A stretch of DNA of 64,000 nt from Neurospora crassa OR74A (Eukaryota; Ascomycota; Sordariomycetes; Sordariales; Sordariaceae). Shown here piece by piece: positions 24,881 through 34,837 of this stretch (positions are counted from its first letter, which is position 1; each line of letters begins with the position of its first letter). The notes under the pieces were generated by a model. It had not been told where the DNA came from. It ran no database searches and saw only the letters and a list, made by a program, of their open reading frames with translations. Location: positions 310,001-374,000 of the forward strand of contig NC_026503.1 in assembly GCF_000182925.2 (NCBI RefSeq), written 5' to 3'. Both the position numbers and the translations under genes were made by a program.

Positions 24881-27800
24881 TCAAAAATCATCATCATCGT
24901 CATCAAGCCACGAAAGATCCTTCTCTGGACCCAAAAACTGTGTGAGTCCCATGCCTCCCAACTCACCTAGCGCATCCAGGTCTGCATCCCCATAGTCCGT
25001 CTCTTGAGAGGGAGCAGGTGACACCTCCAAGATCTGCGATATCTGATCTTGCGCTTGCACACTGGAATTGGGCGTTACCACGGACGGTGTCTTGGAAAGT
25101 ACCAGCGATGTTTGTTCGGGCTGATGCTGCGCCTGAACGTGGGGCTTTGGCGACGGCGGCGGCGGCAGCTGTTGTGGCCGGTCTGCTTCAATGACCGGCT
25201 TCGCCACACTAGTCCTTTGCGGCGGCACCCACCCCGATATTGATCTCTTCACCTTGCTAATCGAAGGAATGAGCTGCTTGATACTTTGCCCTGGGAGTTG
25301 CTTCGCCTGAGTCGCAGCAGGCCTCTGCTCTGGTGCCACTGCCGGTAATTCTGTCCTCCTCGCCGACGGTATCTTCAACTGTGCAATTTCCTCACCCTGA
25401 CGCCTCAGCCTTTCCATCACCGCTGCTCTCTCCTCGGCTGCCCTTTTGCGCTTCTCTTCCGCCGCCTTTTTGGCCCTTTCTTCCGCTGCCTTTTTGCGTC
25501 TCTCCATCATCAGCTGTTCACGACGCGCCTTTTCTTGCCGCCGTTCCTCGTCCTCCCGGAACGTCTTTTCGCTCTCTGCCATGGCGAGTAAGATTTGTAT
25601 ACCTACGCCACTTGAGCCAAAGAACCGTTGAGGTGACGGCGATAGAGGCCGAGGGGCGGGTTTGGGGGTGGGAGGAGTCGCGGCTGCCGCTGTGGGTAAG
25701 CTGGGGTTTGGAACTTCCGCTTGTTGATCCTCTCCAATGGCCGGGCTTGGTTTGGGAGTTGGGCTCGCTGAAGCCCTGGGTCTCTGGCTTGGGTTGGAGG
25801 GAGGCGGTATTGCTTCCGCCTGTTTCTGGGATGCTAATGCTGATGCCGTCTTCGCGTCTGGCGTGATAGATGCTGAGATGGATGGGTGTTGGGCTTTGTG
25901 GGCCGCGGAGGTCGCCTGAGAATTCGATCCCACCGAACCAATTGAGCTTTGCCTCGAGATAGCAGGTACACTTGTCATCTGTTGCTGAGAGGCAAGACCC
26001 GGAAGAGGTTTCGGGGCTGGTGTCGTGGTCGCCGTTTGAGACGGACGAGTTTCCTTGACAGTTAAAATCGAGGGCGACGGAGAGACCGTCTTGGGTGATG
26101 GCTTCAATGGGGGTTGAACGTGTTCCTTTCGGTTATCAACCTTAGTGGGGGTGTCGCTTTCCAGCTCCCGTATGTCCTGTGACGAAAAGAGCAAGTCCTG
26201 GGTGGAGAGAAAGGGGAAGATGTCATCAACAGGCTTCACTTCTTGCATTCGAGGTCGTGGGGGTGCGATTTGTACATGCGACGTCTGTCGAGCGAATCTT
26301 CTCGGTCCTGGTACCAAAGGGGGCTTGGGAACAACCGCTGGGACTTGTCCTTGCTTGTTAGACAGGGATTTGAAGACCGGCGGGCGGGATGTAGGAGTAG
26401 ACCCAATATCCTCCTCCAGCTCTCGTAGCTCTTGCGATGGACTCGGTAGCAGGTCATCGAGGTGCGACATGATGAATAGCTGGGTGCTTGTTGGCGGTGT
26501 ATTATTGGTCGGGACTGCCGGCTTACCAATGTTGTTGGAAACCGACGATTTCGAAGCCGACGCTTGAGGGTGGTTCCTCGGAAGGAATCTGGGCTTCTGG
26601 ATACCCCCGCTGCTAGGTCGGGCCATAGGTTGATTAAAGCTTGGTGGACCAGGCGAGGGACGTTGTGGTACAAACGCTGGAGGGCCCATAGGTCTGTATG
26701 GGGAGGCGAACTTGTTGGGATTGGCCGTTGTGGACGACGGCTTGGATGGGTTTGCAGGAGCTGTGGCCTGATGCTGGAGTCCCGGCGGCCTCAGTCTCGC
26801 GGCATTTGAAGGCTGACGGGCAGACATTGAAGGTCGTGGTGGTGGTGGTGGTATGGAGGAAACATGGGGTTGGGGGGACGGAAATGCTTCGGATGCTTCG
26901 ACAGTTGAACGCACCACCGACGTATTCGGCGTAGAGGCTTTGGGCCTTGATTGAGAGCTCTCCTTTGGTGTTGGTTGTTCCTTTTCCTGATTCACGTGCT
27001 CTGGCTTTCCATAGCTTTGTCGTGGCCCTGTTTCCTTGGACGGTTTTGCCGGAGTAGACCGATTCCCGTCCGTCACCCCAAGAACTGGCCTCGGTCGCAT
27101 ACCAGTCGGTAACGGTTTGACAACCTTCTTGACTGGATCCGGCTTTGGAGGAGCATGTTCTAGTCGTTTCGATTGCAAGGCTTCCACCGATTGCGGTCGA
27201 CTTAAACCCATATCCTCCAGGTTCCTGTCCGGCTGTAGCCTTGTCGGTTTGGGCAAGACCATTATAACCTCTTGGGGAATCTGTATCGCATCCTTGCTGG
27301 ATTCCGTACGTGTACTCGTCTTGTCGAACGACTGAGAGCCTTCCTTGCCTGACCGCCGTGGTTGCGAGATCCGCTGGCTTGCACTCTCTTTCCTATCCTC
27401 CACCCGTGGCACGTTCTCCTTGTCGGTGATCGTAGTGTCTTCCACCCCCGATAGGCTCTCCTTGCAGGGTATCGTTACCGCATCTTGCCTCTTGGGTTGG
27501 CTGTCCTGGTCCAGTCGTGGTCGCTTCCTCAGACTCTCACTTATCTCCCCTCCACCATCCGGTATGTTTTCTTTATTCGAATCGTCTTTCTCCGGAGAAA
27601 CAGTCCGGCTTTGCTGGCCCACAGCCGGGCCCTTGACATTCCCACTCGAGTCCCTCTTCGTAGCCGTATTAGCGACGCCAACCCTTATAAATCTCGAAAT
27701 CGTATCCTGACTCGGATGGACATCCACCAGCGGCATGCCCTTCTTCTTCCGCGCCTGTATCTCTGCCAATTCCTTTGCCTTCTTTTTCTCTCTCGCAATC

Positions 27801-28042
27801 CTGGCCTTGTTGGCTGATTTCTGCTTGTCGAGTTCCTTGCGGATTCGTTCTTGTTCCTCCAGCTCCAGTCGACGCTGCTCGGCCTTGGAGAGTCTCGGTT
27901 GTTTGGTGGCTTGCTTGTACAGCTTCTTGGCTTGTTTGGAGGTCATGGCTTGGGGTTTCGAGGCTGGAGCATTGTCGCGCGAAATCAGGCCTTGCATGCC
28001 CATTGGGTTGGGCACCACGGTGAAGGTATTTTGTCGTGGCAT
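24881..28042 (-). CDS. Large disordered / coiled-coil protein of unknown function
   Basis: A single exon of 1053 aa runs from ATG at 28042 (context CACAATGCC) to TGA at 24881. Residues 35-100 form a basic charged helix, followed by KKGMPLVDVHPSQDTISRF (about 100-118). Residues 120-800 are Pro/Ser/Gln-rich and disordered, with KENIP (157-161) and KENVP (208-212), both matching the KEN degron of APC/C substrates. A short motif occurs twice: SQELRELEED (536-545) and SQDIRELESD (621-630). A Lys/Glu/Arg/Ala-rich segment near 830-910 predicts a long single helix. The end is acidic (six Asp before the final Phe). I recognise the N-terminal pattern as typical of ascomycete hypothetical proteins but cannot name it. 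Cell-cycle regulation is an inference from the KEN motifs only. Confidence 0.8.
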   Translation of the reverse strand: MPRQNTFTVVPNPMGMQGLISRDNAPASKPQAMTSKQAKKLYKQATKQPRLSKAEQRRLELEEQERIRKELDKQKSANKARIAREKKKAKELAEIQARKKKGMPLVDVHPSQDTISRFIRVGVANTATKRDSSGNVKGPAVGQQSRTVSPEKDDSNKENIPDGGGEISESLRKRPRLDQDSQPKRQDAVTIPCKESLSGVEDTTITDKENVPRVEDRKESASQRISQPRRSGKEGSQSFDKTSTRTESSKDAIQIPQEVIMVLPKPTRLQPDRNLEDMGLSRPQSVEALQSKRLEHAPPKPDPVKKVVKPLPTGMRPRPVLGVTDGNRSTPAKPSKETGPRQSYGKPEHVNQEKEQPTPKESSQSRPKASTPNTSVVRSTVEASEAFPSPQPHVSSIPPPPPRPSMSARQPSNAARLRPPGLQHQATAPANPSKPSSTTANPNKFASPYRPMGPPAFVPQRPSPGPPSFNQPMARPSSGGIQKPRFLPRNHPQASASKSSVSNNIGKPAVPTNNTPPTSTQLFIMSHLDDLLPSPSQELRELEEDIGSTPTSRPPVFKSLSNKQGQVPAVVPKPPLVPGPRRFARQTSHVQIAPPRPRMQEVKPVDDIFPFLSTQDLLFSSQDIRELESDTPTKVDNRKEHVQPPLKPSPKTVSPSPSILTVKETRPSQTATTTPAPKPLPGLASQQQMTSVPAISRQSSIGSVGSNSQATSAAHKAQHPSISASITPDAKTASALASQKQAEAIPPPSNPSQRPRASASPTPKPSPAIGEDQQAEVPNPSLPTAAAATPPTPKPAPRPLSPSPQRFFGSSGVGIQILLAMAESEKTFREDEERRQEKARREQLMMERRKKAAEERAKKAAEEKRKRAAEERAAVMERLRRQGEEIAQLKIPSARRTELPAVAPEQRPAATQAKQLPGQSIKQLIPSISKVKRSISGWVPPQRTSVAKPVIEADRPQQLPPPPSPKPHVQAQHQPEQTSLVLSKTPSVVTPNSSVQAQDQISQILEVSPAPSQETDYGDADLDALGELGGMGLTQFLGPEKDLSWLDDDDDDF

Positions 28043-28576
28043 TGTGACATTGTTGAGTCGCTGAAATGCGCGTCGAATCTAACGGTCTTGTGTCGAGGAG
28101 AAATACGTCGGTTGCTGAAAAGATGAGGTGACGAAGGGAGGAAGTTGGATCGACATATGTCGGACCACCCCACTGGCCACAGCGCGTTACAGCGTTGTGT
28201 TGGTGGGAGTCGCGGCCTGCTTTGGCGAGTTAGGTCCGCGAAAGAGGTGGGAAATCACGTGTGTCTAGTGGGGCTTGGCTGGAAGTACCGCCCGTTGTTG
28301 ACTCGACCACTGTAGGGGGTTTCACTAACAATAAGCACTAATTCTACGTACCTCCCCACTGTCCCGTCTTCGTCCCTTTGTCATCCCATCCAGGGAACAA
28401 CTCCATCTTCAATTTCCCAAAGTAAACAAACCAAACCACCGCCACCACCTCGTTCCCCAGCGTCTACTCGACATAATATTTGACGCTACCGAATTAAAAC
28501 ACATTTTCTTTCCTTCCACCGCGGCCACCGCTACCTTCTCTTGCTGCCTCATCTAGTGACCCCTCGCCATTTGGCG
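28043..28576. other. Intergenic region between the 1053-aa gene and the HET gene
   Basis: This serves as promoter of the 1053-aa gene and 3' flank of the HET gene. There is no gene of its own. A donor-like GTAAGT at 28587-28582 inside the HET stop region could allow a last HET exon extending here (see the HET entry). Confidence 0.6.
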
Positions 28577-30427
28577 TCAACACTTACATGTACTCTTGCT
28601 CGTCGTTGCCTCGACTTCGACTTTAAACACCCGCTGACCCTCATAGATGTCCCTTACGACCCTCCCCCTACATCTCACAAACCCATCACTGTCCGTTTTC
28701 CCTTCGGTAGGCGGGTCAAATTCCACCTTGACCGACGCCTGCGCCTCTTCCTCGCCGCCGTGAACGAGATAAAGCCGGCATCGGACCAAAATCCTTGAGG
28801 CCCCCAAGCCATCCTTCCTCGTCGTCACGAATACCGCACAACATTCAAAGTGCCTCGATCCCTGACTCAAGAACAGCTTGCGCTCCCCGTCCCAACTTTC
28901 CTCCGGTTGGAACTGGCTGTGCTGTGGGCGGAAATTGATCTCGGCCATTGCTCTGAACACCTGCCACAGGTTAAATGCCCACCGATGACTCGTGCCCATC
29001 ATCGTCGACCTCACCGGCGACACCGTCTTGGCGATATAAAACACCCTACTCTTGCGCAACTGGGGCTGTTGCCCGGGCCCCGTCGGCCACATGGGCAAGC
29101 TCTCGGGCATGACGCGACAGTACAGATCCGCGCCATGCTGCTGCAGAAACACGCCAATCGCCATGCCCTTTTCACTCCGGTGATAACACCCCAGGTCAAG
29201 GATATACATCCCCTCGGTCTCCTTAAACCGGGAACTCCCGCTCCGCAACCCATCTCCCGACGCCGGCGTAAATCGCAATCCTTTGCTCGTAATCAGACAT
29301 TCGGCGTTATACAAGGTATTTCCCCAGTTGACGATATCCCTACACGTCGCAAACTCTTTCGGGCTCGGCGCCAATATGCCCCAGTGCTTCTGATGCTGCA
29401 TCCCCGACTTATTGTCAGTCTTCCACGCAAACAGACTAAAATCGTTGGTCTCCTTGACAATCTCCTCCTGCAGCCTGATAAACGCCTTTTCGCCTTCCCC
29501 GTACAGCAACGGGATTTGCACATCAAAGATACCCAGTAAACAATACGCCATGTCCTCGGGGCGGGTGGTCACCCGCGAAGAAGCCCAGGACATGCGCTGC
29601 GCGACGGGGGTGGTCGGGAGCAGGGCGCTGTTTTCGAGGACGGACTCGTTGATTTGCGTGATTTCGGCGAGGACATGCTTGAGGGTGGACTTCTCGCCGA
29701 CGAATTCCCATTTGCTGTTGTAGAACCCCATGCGGCTCGGGGCAATGAGCTCTTGTAAGGTCCATCCTCTGGTAAACCAGCGACATGATTTGAATCGAGA
29801 AACCTTTTCATCATGGCTTAGGTGGTCCATTCTTCCAGCTTGGGAGTGTGATGATGTCGCTGACCCCGTCCCTGTCCCTGTCCCCGACCCAGTAGTAGCT
29901 GCAGATACGTTGCTGCGTGAACTTCCCACATTACTCCCCCCTTCCTTTTCCTTCCACCCTTTCCCCCCCGTGCCATTCCCATTCTGTCCTTGTCCATTCC
30001 CATTTCGCTTTTGCCCATGCCCTTGCCCTTGCCCATCATGCCCATGCTCTTGTCCTACCCCCTTGGGTACGGGCTCCAAATCCTCCAACACCGCAAAACA
30101 AACCGTCGCCCCCCGATACCACCCCCACATACTATTAATCGCCTCCGTCAGCTCCGCCGAGCTACTCTTGTCGATACAGCACGTATCCACCCACGCCCAT
30201 TCGATCCCCGATTTTTTCGCGCGATGACATGTTTGCTTGATTTTCGCATACCCTTTTTCCTTTTTCTTTTCGAGTTCGTGAGACGGTAACGAAATGAATT
30301 CTTGAAAGGTGACTTCGTCGTCGGGCGAAGGGGACCATGTGTGCGAGAGGATGGCGTAGGGAGGGAGGAGGGAGACGGGGAGGAGGAAGGAGGTTAGGGA
30401 GAGGGTGGTGGTGTTTATTAGGCGCAT
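28577..30427 (-). CDS. HET-domain (heterokaryon incompatibility) protein
   Basis: The single open exon gives 616 aa from ATG at 30427, chosen because it begins MRLINT and lies about 24 residues before YAILSHTW, the standard HET start; upstream codons of the frame have no ATG. HET blocks follow: YAILSHTW (24-31), GYAKIKQTC, WAWVDTCCID (77-86) and CRWFTRGWTLQELIAP (215-230), then RMSW.S.R.TTRPEDMAYCLLGIFDV and LLYGEGEKAF. HET domains trigger cell death on allorecognition. A low-complexity insert of about 80 residues (124-207) rich in Gly, Gln, His, Asn, Ser and Thr splits the domain between its second and third blocks. The C-terminal half has no named domain. A donor-like GTAAGT just before the TGA leaves open an alternative last exon. 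Confidence 0.9.
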   Translation of the reverse strand: MRLINTTTLSLTSFLLPVSLLPPYAILSHTWSPSPDDEVTFQEFISLPSHELEKKKEKGYAKIKQTCHRAKKSGIEWAWVDTCCIDKSSSAELTEAINSMWGWYRGATVCFAVLEDLEPVPKGVGQEHGHDGQGQGHGQKRNGNGQGQNGNGTGGKGWKEKEGGSNVGSSRSNVSAATTGSGTGTGTGSATSSHSQAGRMDHLSHDEKVSRFKSCRWFTRGWTLQELIAPSRMGFYNSKWEFVGEKSTLKHVLAEITQINESVLENSALLPTTPVAQRMSWASSRVTTRPEDMAYCLLGIFDVQIPLLYGEGEKAFIRLQEEIVKETNDFSLFAWKTDNKSGMQHQKHWGILAPSPKEFATCRDIVNWGNTLYNAECLITSKGLRFTPASGDGLRSGSSRFKETEGMYILDLGCYHRSEKGMAIGVFLQQHGADLYCRVMPESLPMWPTGPGQQPQLRKSRVFYIAKTVSPVRSTMMGTSHRWAFNLWQVFRAMAEINFRPQHSQFQPEESWDGERKLFLSQGSRHFECCAVFVTTRKDGLGASRILVRCRLYLVHGGEEEAQASVKVEFDPPTEGKTDSDGFVRCRGRVVRDIYEGQRVFKVEVEATTSKSTCKC

Positions 30428-31711
30428 TGTTTTCTCTTTTTTTCGGAGGGAGTGTATTGATGGTGCCTTTGGACGGACTGTACTCCAGTCGAAGTTGAAG
30501 TTGAAGGGTGAAAGACGGGCCCGCACGACCAACTAAGAAAGTCCTTGGCCTGGTTTTTGTGTGTCCTGATGGAAGTTGGAAGTAGTTGTTCTCGTTGGGG
30601 TTAAGTAACGGAAAAACTGCGAGGCAGTAAGAAAATCAGTCGCCTATCGTCATCACTATCTATCAACTTCCGGGGTTTCACAAGGAACGCGCCATCACGG
30701 GTTGAAGTCCGAGGCGGCGCCACAACGCAAGATCCTAGCAGGTACAGTCTAACGGTGAGATTTTAGTGTAGGGCAAAGCGGGTGAACATCACCTCAGCCA
30801 CCATCCCGGCGCAGTACGGCGCTTATCTTTCTACTTAGGGCCTAGCTTGGAATTTTCGACGGGGCTAAATAAGCTAATGTTTGGCGCATGGTAGGGCGCA
30901 GTTCGGTTGACGATGTTGTGGCGCATTTTGTCTTCTTCTGTTGAGTTTGTTACCCTTTTCTTTTCTTCCATTTTTTCCCGATCTCCAATATCCCCAGTTT
31001 TGGTTCTTCGAAAATTTCCATTCTGATCCCTTGGAATGCTAAAGCTCTCTCCATGCTTGGTCCCTGCGATGGTTTGGTCTTTTTGCTTCCCCACCCTCAT
31101 TGCCATCTGGGTTGCAGGACACTCTCACTGTCACTCTGCCTGCTGTTTTCTGCTTATACCAGACAATGAGCTTGTACAGGATAGATATGCCAAATCATGA
31201 CAACCATTTGCGTTAGCTGCCATAGTATGTCGGCTTGTCCGTCAATTGCTGATGGCAATGGTTGTTGCTCTGAGTCTGACCAATTTGTTATAGAGTGCTA
31301 GACTAGACGACAACATCGACAAGGTAGGTCCACTTCGTGTACGGGTACCCACAAACCAAGCAAGAACTCTTGAAGGATGCGTATAAGAGGTTGTCTATGT
31401 CCAGATTGCGGTATGTTCATCGATGCAGAAATACGTAGTTCTTGTCTCAATCATGACACTTCATGGTAGTACTAGTGCATGCAGGGAGGGCTTATACGGG
31501 AATAAAACGCAAAGCACACTTGCTGTCATCTCAGTCACAATTCTTGTTTCTCTTCAAACGACTGTCTCATGTTTCATTTATTATGTACGTTTTAAATTTC
31601 CTCTGTATTACCACCTATACTTCTCTTGCTTCGTCCTGCTCTTTCTTGTCCAATCTGATGCTCAGCAACCAGCTCCCGTTCTGCTTCTATGCAGCACAAT
31701 CACGAACACTC
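30428..31711. other. Intergenic region, no supported gene
   Basis: This is upstream of the HET gene and downstream of the kinase gene. A 91-codon ATG frame (31106-30831, minus) is charged, has no domain and is not convincing. Plus-strand frames at 31423-31761 overlap each other and look like chance. Confidence 0.55.
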
Positions 31712-31948
31712 TCATAAGCCTCCTGCTACCATACCAGACCCAGGTCCGAACATACCCGTAGAACCCCAACCCAAGTGGGTTTTCAACGTCTCCGGCATCA
31801 CCGACGCAAAGAACGCCGGAAAGAAGCTCGCAATCCTTGATGCCGCCTTCCTAGCCCGTCCACTTCTCATCAGCTTCCCAAGTCCAATCATGGACGCCAA
31901 ACCCGCCAAAGCGCCCACGCCAACAGCCATGACCCGGGACTTCCCCTC
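31712..31948 (-). other. In-frame open extension past the kinase stop codon
   Basis: Directly after the kinase TAG (31951-31949) the same frame stays open for 78 codons to a stop at 31712. It reads VMAVGVGALAGLASMIGLG, a membrane-helix-like segment, then a basic patch (RSGRARKAASR) and FFPAFFASVM. It could be a former or alternative C-terminal tail lost by a CAG-to-TAG change, a read-through product, or chance. There is no known read-through context after the stop. Confidence 0.35.
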
Positions 31949-33583
31949 CTAAGAGAGTCCCTGAGCCCAGCGGCTGGTGACGTTGACATAAAGGTACGAC
32001 TTGACGCTCTCGATGGCCTCATCCACCACGCTCTTCTTGGCTGTAACCGGAGATGGCACCTTTGCAGCATTCCAATTCCGCCCCTCGAACCACGGATGAT
32101 TGAGCACCTGCTCAATTGTCGCCCTGTCCTTGGGATGCCACTTGAAGATGGAAATGAGTAGATCAAAGAGTTGGTCGATCTCTTTCTCGTCCATTGTCAC
32201 GGACATCGCGTCATCGGAGTCCCGACGTGTCTTGCTGTCGGGCTGGCGTAACTCCGAGCAAGGGAGTTGGGAAGGGTTGTTCTGCAGCTGCTCGCTCATC
32301 TGCTTGACTTCCCCGGCAGTCATGCTCGTCATGGTCCCCGACGAGCGGGTTATCCTGCTCCTCCAAACGTCCCACCCGGAATGGAGGTATCTTCCGCTTT
32401 TTCCGTCCACATTTTGTTGCTCTTTGTGCCGCTGAAACTCCAGCTTCGCCATCTCGGTAAGAAAGTCTAATTCGCTCTTTGCCTTTCCCAATTCCTCCAC
32501 AGGAGTCTGTTGGTCATGCTCCTCGCGGAACTTTGCCCTAAAGGGCTCAGGCATGGGGCCCATGTTTTTTTCCATGTTGATCGACAGCTCGTCCATCCAC
32601 GCACCATCCCCTTCATGGCCAAAGGGGGTGAACCCCATGGCCAGCCAGGAAATGACGCAGCCCAGGGACCACATGTCAGACGGGTACGATAGAAGTTCGC
32701 GTATCCTGAAGCGCTCCTCGGGAGAAGCATATCGGGTCGGAATACCGGTGAATCCCTCCACGGGCGGGTTAGAGGCGGAGTAGGACACCCCGAAGTCGGT
32801 CACGGCGAGCTTGGTGGCGCAGAGACCGCTGTGGTAGGGGATGCTTGTGCACGGGCTGAGGAATTCGGGGACGGAAGGAGCAGAGGCGCGAGTGACGGGT
32901 TTTTCGTCCTCGATGGAGATGACGCGGGCAGGTTTTGGCGGCGACATGTGTTTCAGGAGTTCGGTTTCCGGAAGCGAGTCGATGCCGTCGCGAAGGCGGA
33001 ACATGATATTGGAGGGTCGGAAATCGCCATGGCAGAGACCGCGTGAGTGCATAAGCTCGAGAGATTTGACGAGCTGGAAGCAGAGGTCCTTGACCAGAGT
33101 CCGATGGTGGCCGTAGTTTGCGAAGAAATGCTCGGCGGTAGTGGCGCAGAGAGAAAAAACGAGGGCAAGGTGGCGGCCATTGGGGCCATCGATCCAAAAG
33201 TACTCGAGCGGGGCGGAAAGGTGGAAGTCGTTTTCGAGTATTGAGCGATCGATGCTGCGGAAGACCTCCAATGCGCGAAGCTCTTCGCAGTCGGGTTTGG
33301 AGGCTTTGGCGGACATGACCTTGACTGCACGCCACTTGAGGGTCGGAGAGAGTGTGTCCTCGCACAGCCAAACGGTGCCGTAGCCACCGGCCCCGAGCTT
33401 GCTTACCACTCGGAAGCGGCCGTTTGCACCGAGTCGGTCGCCGAAAATGATGGGATGGAACCCGTCGCGCTTGTATTCGTCGAGCGGCTCGACAGGGCCC
33501 CAGACGTCATCTTCCACGTCATACGGAAACTCCTCCTGGTCATCGCCAGCAAAGCCGGGGCTATTAGCGTAGGGAGTGCACAT
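31949..33583 (-). CDS. Divergent eukaryotic-type protein kinase
   Basis: Single exon, 544 aa, from ATG at 33583 in a strong context (CCACCATGTG); the open frame upstream has no other ATG. Kinase motifs in order: glycine loop KLGAGGYGTVWL (about 62-73), AVKV Lys (about 88), catalytic loop CHGDFRPSNIMF with HGD in place of HRD (185-192), VTDFGVS Mg site (263), YASPEERF (287) and DMWSLGC. An approximately 60-residue insert sits between catalytic loop and DFG, and a long insert follows DMWSLGC before HPWFEG. This layout resembles the SRPK-like kinases expanded in filamentous ascomycetes. All key residues (Lys, Asp, Asn, DFG) are present, so it should be active on Ser/Thr. The substrate is unknown. 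The frame continues open after the stop (31712-31948). Confidence 0.88.
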   Translation of the reverse strand: MCTPYANSPGFAGDDQEEFPYDVEDDVWGPVEPLDEYKRDGFHPIIFGDRLGANGRFRVVSKLGAGGYGTVWLCEDTLSPTLKWRAVKVMSAKASKPDCEELRALEVFRSIDRSILENDFHLSAPLEYFWIDGPNGRHLALVFSLCATTAEHFFANYGHHRTLVKDLCFQLVKSLELMHSRGLCHGDFRPSNIMFRLRDGIDSLPETELLKHMSPPKPARVISIEDEKPVTRASAPSVPEFLSPCTSIPYHSGLCATKLAVTDFGVSYSASNPPVEGFTGIPTRYASPEERFRIRELLSYPSDMWSLGCVISWLAMGFTPFGHEGDGAWMDELSINMEKNMGPMPEPFRAKFREEHDQQTPVEELGKAKSELDFLTEMAKLEFQRHKEQQNVDGKSGRYLHSGWDVWRSRITRSSGTMTSMTAGEVKQMSEQLQNNPSQLPCSELRQPDSKTRRDSDDAMSVTMDEKEIDQLFDLLISIFKWHPKDRATIEQVLNHPWFEGRNWNAAKVPSPVTAKKSVVDEAIESVKSYLYVNVTSRWAQGLS

Positions 33584-34837
33584 GGTGGTGGCGGTCTGGT
33601 CTGCGTCGCGGGTATTCTCTGAAATGATCGGTGTCGAGCGTCGATGGTCTGACTCGGAGGTGAACGTTGCGGTTTGGATGATGGAGGGCAAAATTGGAAG
33701 CGCTGGAAGGAAAGGAATCGAAAGATTGTGGCTTTATAAGTATAGCTACTTCAAGTATCACTTCAGTTGTCACCCTGGCCGGGCAGGGTCCAGTGAATCC
33801 AGTGTGAGTCTTGTGTGATATGCGCAAGGTGAGAATCTTGTGAACAATGATGGTGTAACAATCCGCACTAGGCTTTTGTTCGGGTGACGTTGCCGTCCGG
33901 TAGGTAGGACAGCTGGCCACGGCTGGTGGAGATTGAACAAGGCAAACGCGCCTTCTTTGTTCCGAACCTGACCACTTCAAGTGGAAGCAAACGGAAAAGT
34001 GCAACCAAAGAATGGAAGCCATCAAGGTTCACGGCAGAAGCCAGGTGAATGGCCATTCAGATGACAAAGCACGGTCCAGCACCCTTTCACCGATCAAAGC
34101 TAATTGTTGAACAGGCGCATTGACGACGAATGGTCCCATCGGGCTGCACGTTGAATGATGGCATCCGACAAGCAGAGAGATCGTAGTACAACCCCTTCAT
34201 TCATTCCATGTGGACTTGATAGTCTGATACATGAATATCGGCATCGTTCATCTTCATCCATATGGGCCGGTTGACAAAGGAACGCACATGATGTGTAGAG
34301 GTATTCACTCCGACGATGCTTGGCTAGCTGGTATGTGCCGTGAACAAGAAAGCCATCCTGTCTTCAACCACAATCATCCGTGCTGTTCATTCACTCCCAG
34401 CCGCCTCAACCTTGTCCTATATACCGTAAAGTCAGGTTATTTACTGAACAGCAATCCAAGGTTGAGCTGCTGTTCCCTCTTCACGTTGACTGTTACGCAA
34501 CCTGAAGTGATGTTTCGGCCTCGGGGCGGGACTGGACTCTGAACAATGGCCGTGTTATCCTAAAACTACTCACCAGTTCAGTGAATGTTGGGTGTTGTTC
34601 AAGGCTTGCTTCCAGGTTGAAGGTTTCGTCAGGTCCGTCAACCATTTTTTTTCCCATCCTCCTCAACCATAAAAGATCACTTTCTTCCAACCTCCAAGAT
34701 GTTTGATTTCCTCCTGGATTCATCACATCCCGAAGACACCACTTAACAGCACCACACTCGTCACCCATTTGATCAAGACTTATCACCGCTTGTCACAACA
34801 TCCTCTTCACAACCTCAAAACAACACCGACCACGAAA
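33584..34837. other. Intergenic region between divergent genes, no supported gene
   Basis: It lies between the minus-strand kinase and the plus-strand 205-aa gene, so it holds both promoters. A 103-codon ATG frame (34231-34542, plus) has six Cys but no signal peptide or domain and is not called. The pyrimidine-rich leader and CAAAACAACACCGACCACGAAA precede the 205-aa start codon. Confidence 0.55.

Noticed and set aside
30831-31106. 91-codon minus-strand frame with ATG
   Set aside because: No domain, no homology I recognise, charged low-information composition, and it lies in an intergenic region where other frames of similar length occur on both strands.
34231-34542. 103-codon plus-strand frame with six Cys, possible small effector
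   Set aside because: No signal peptide, no regular Cys spacing, and no leader or intron signals; likely chance in the divergent promoter region.
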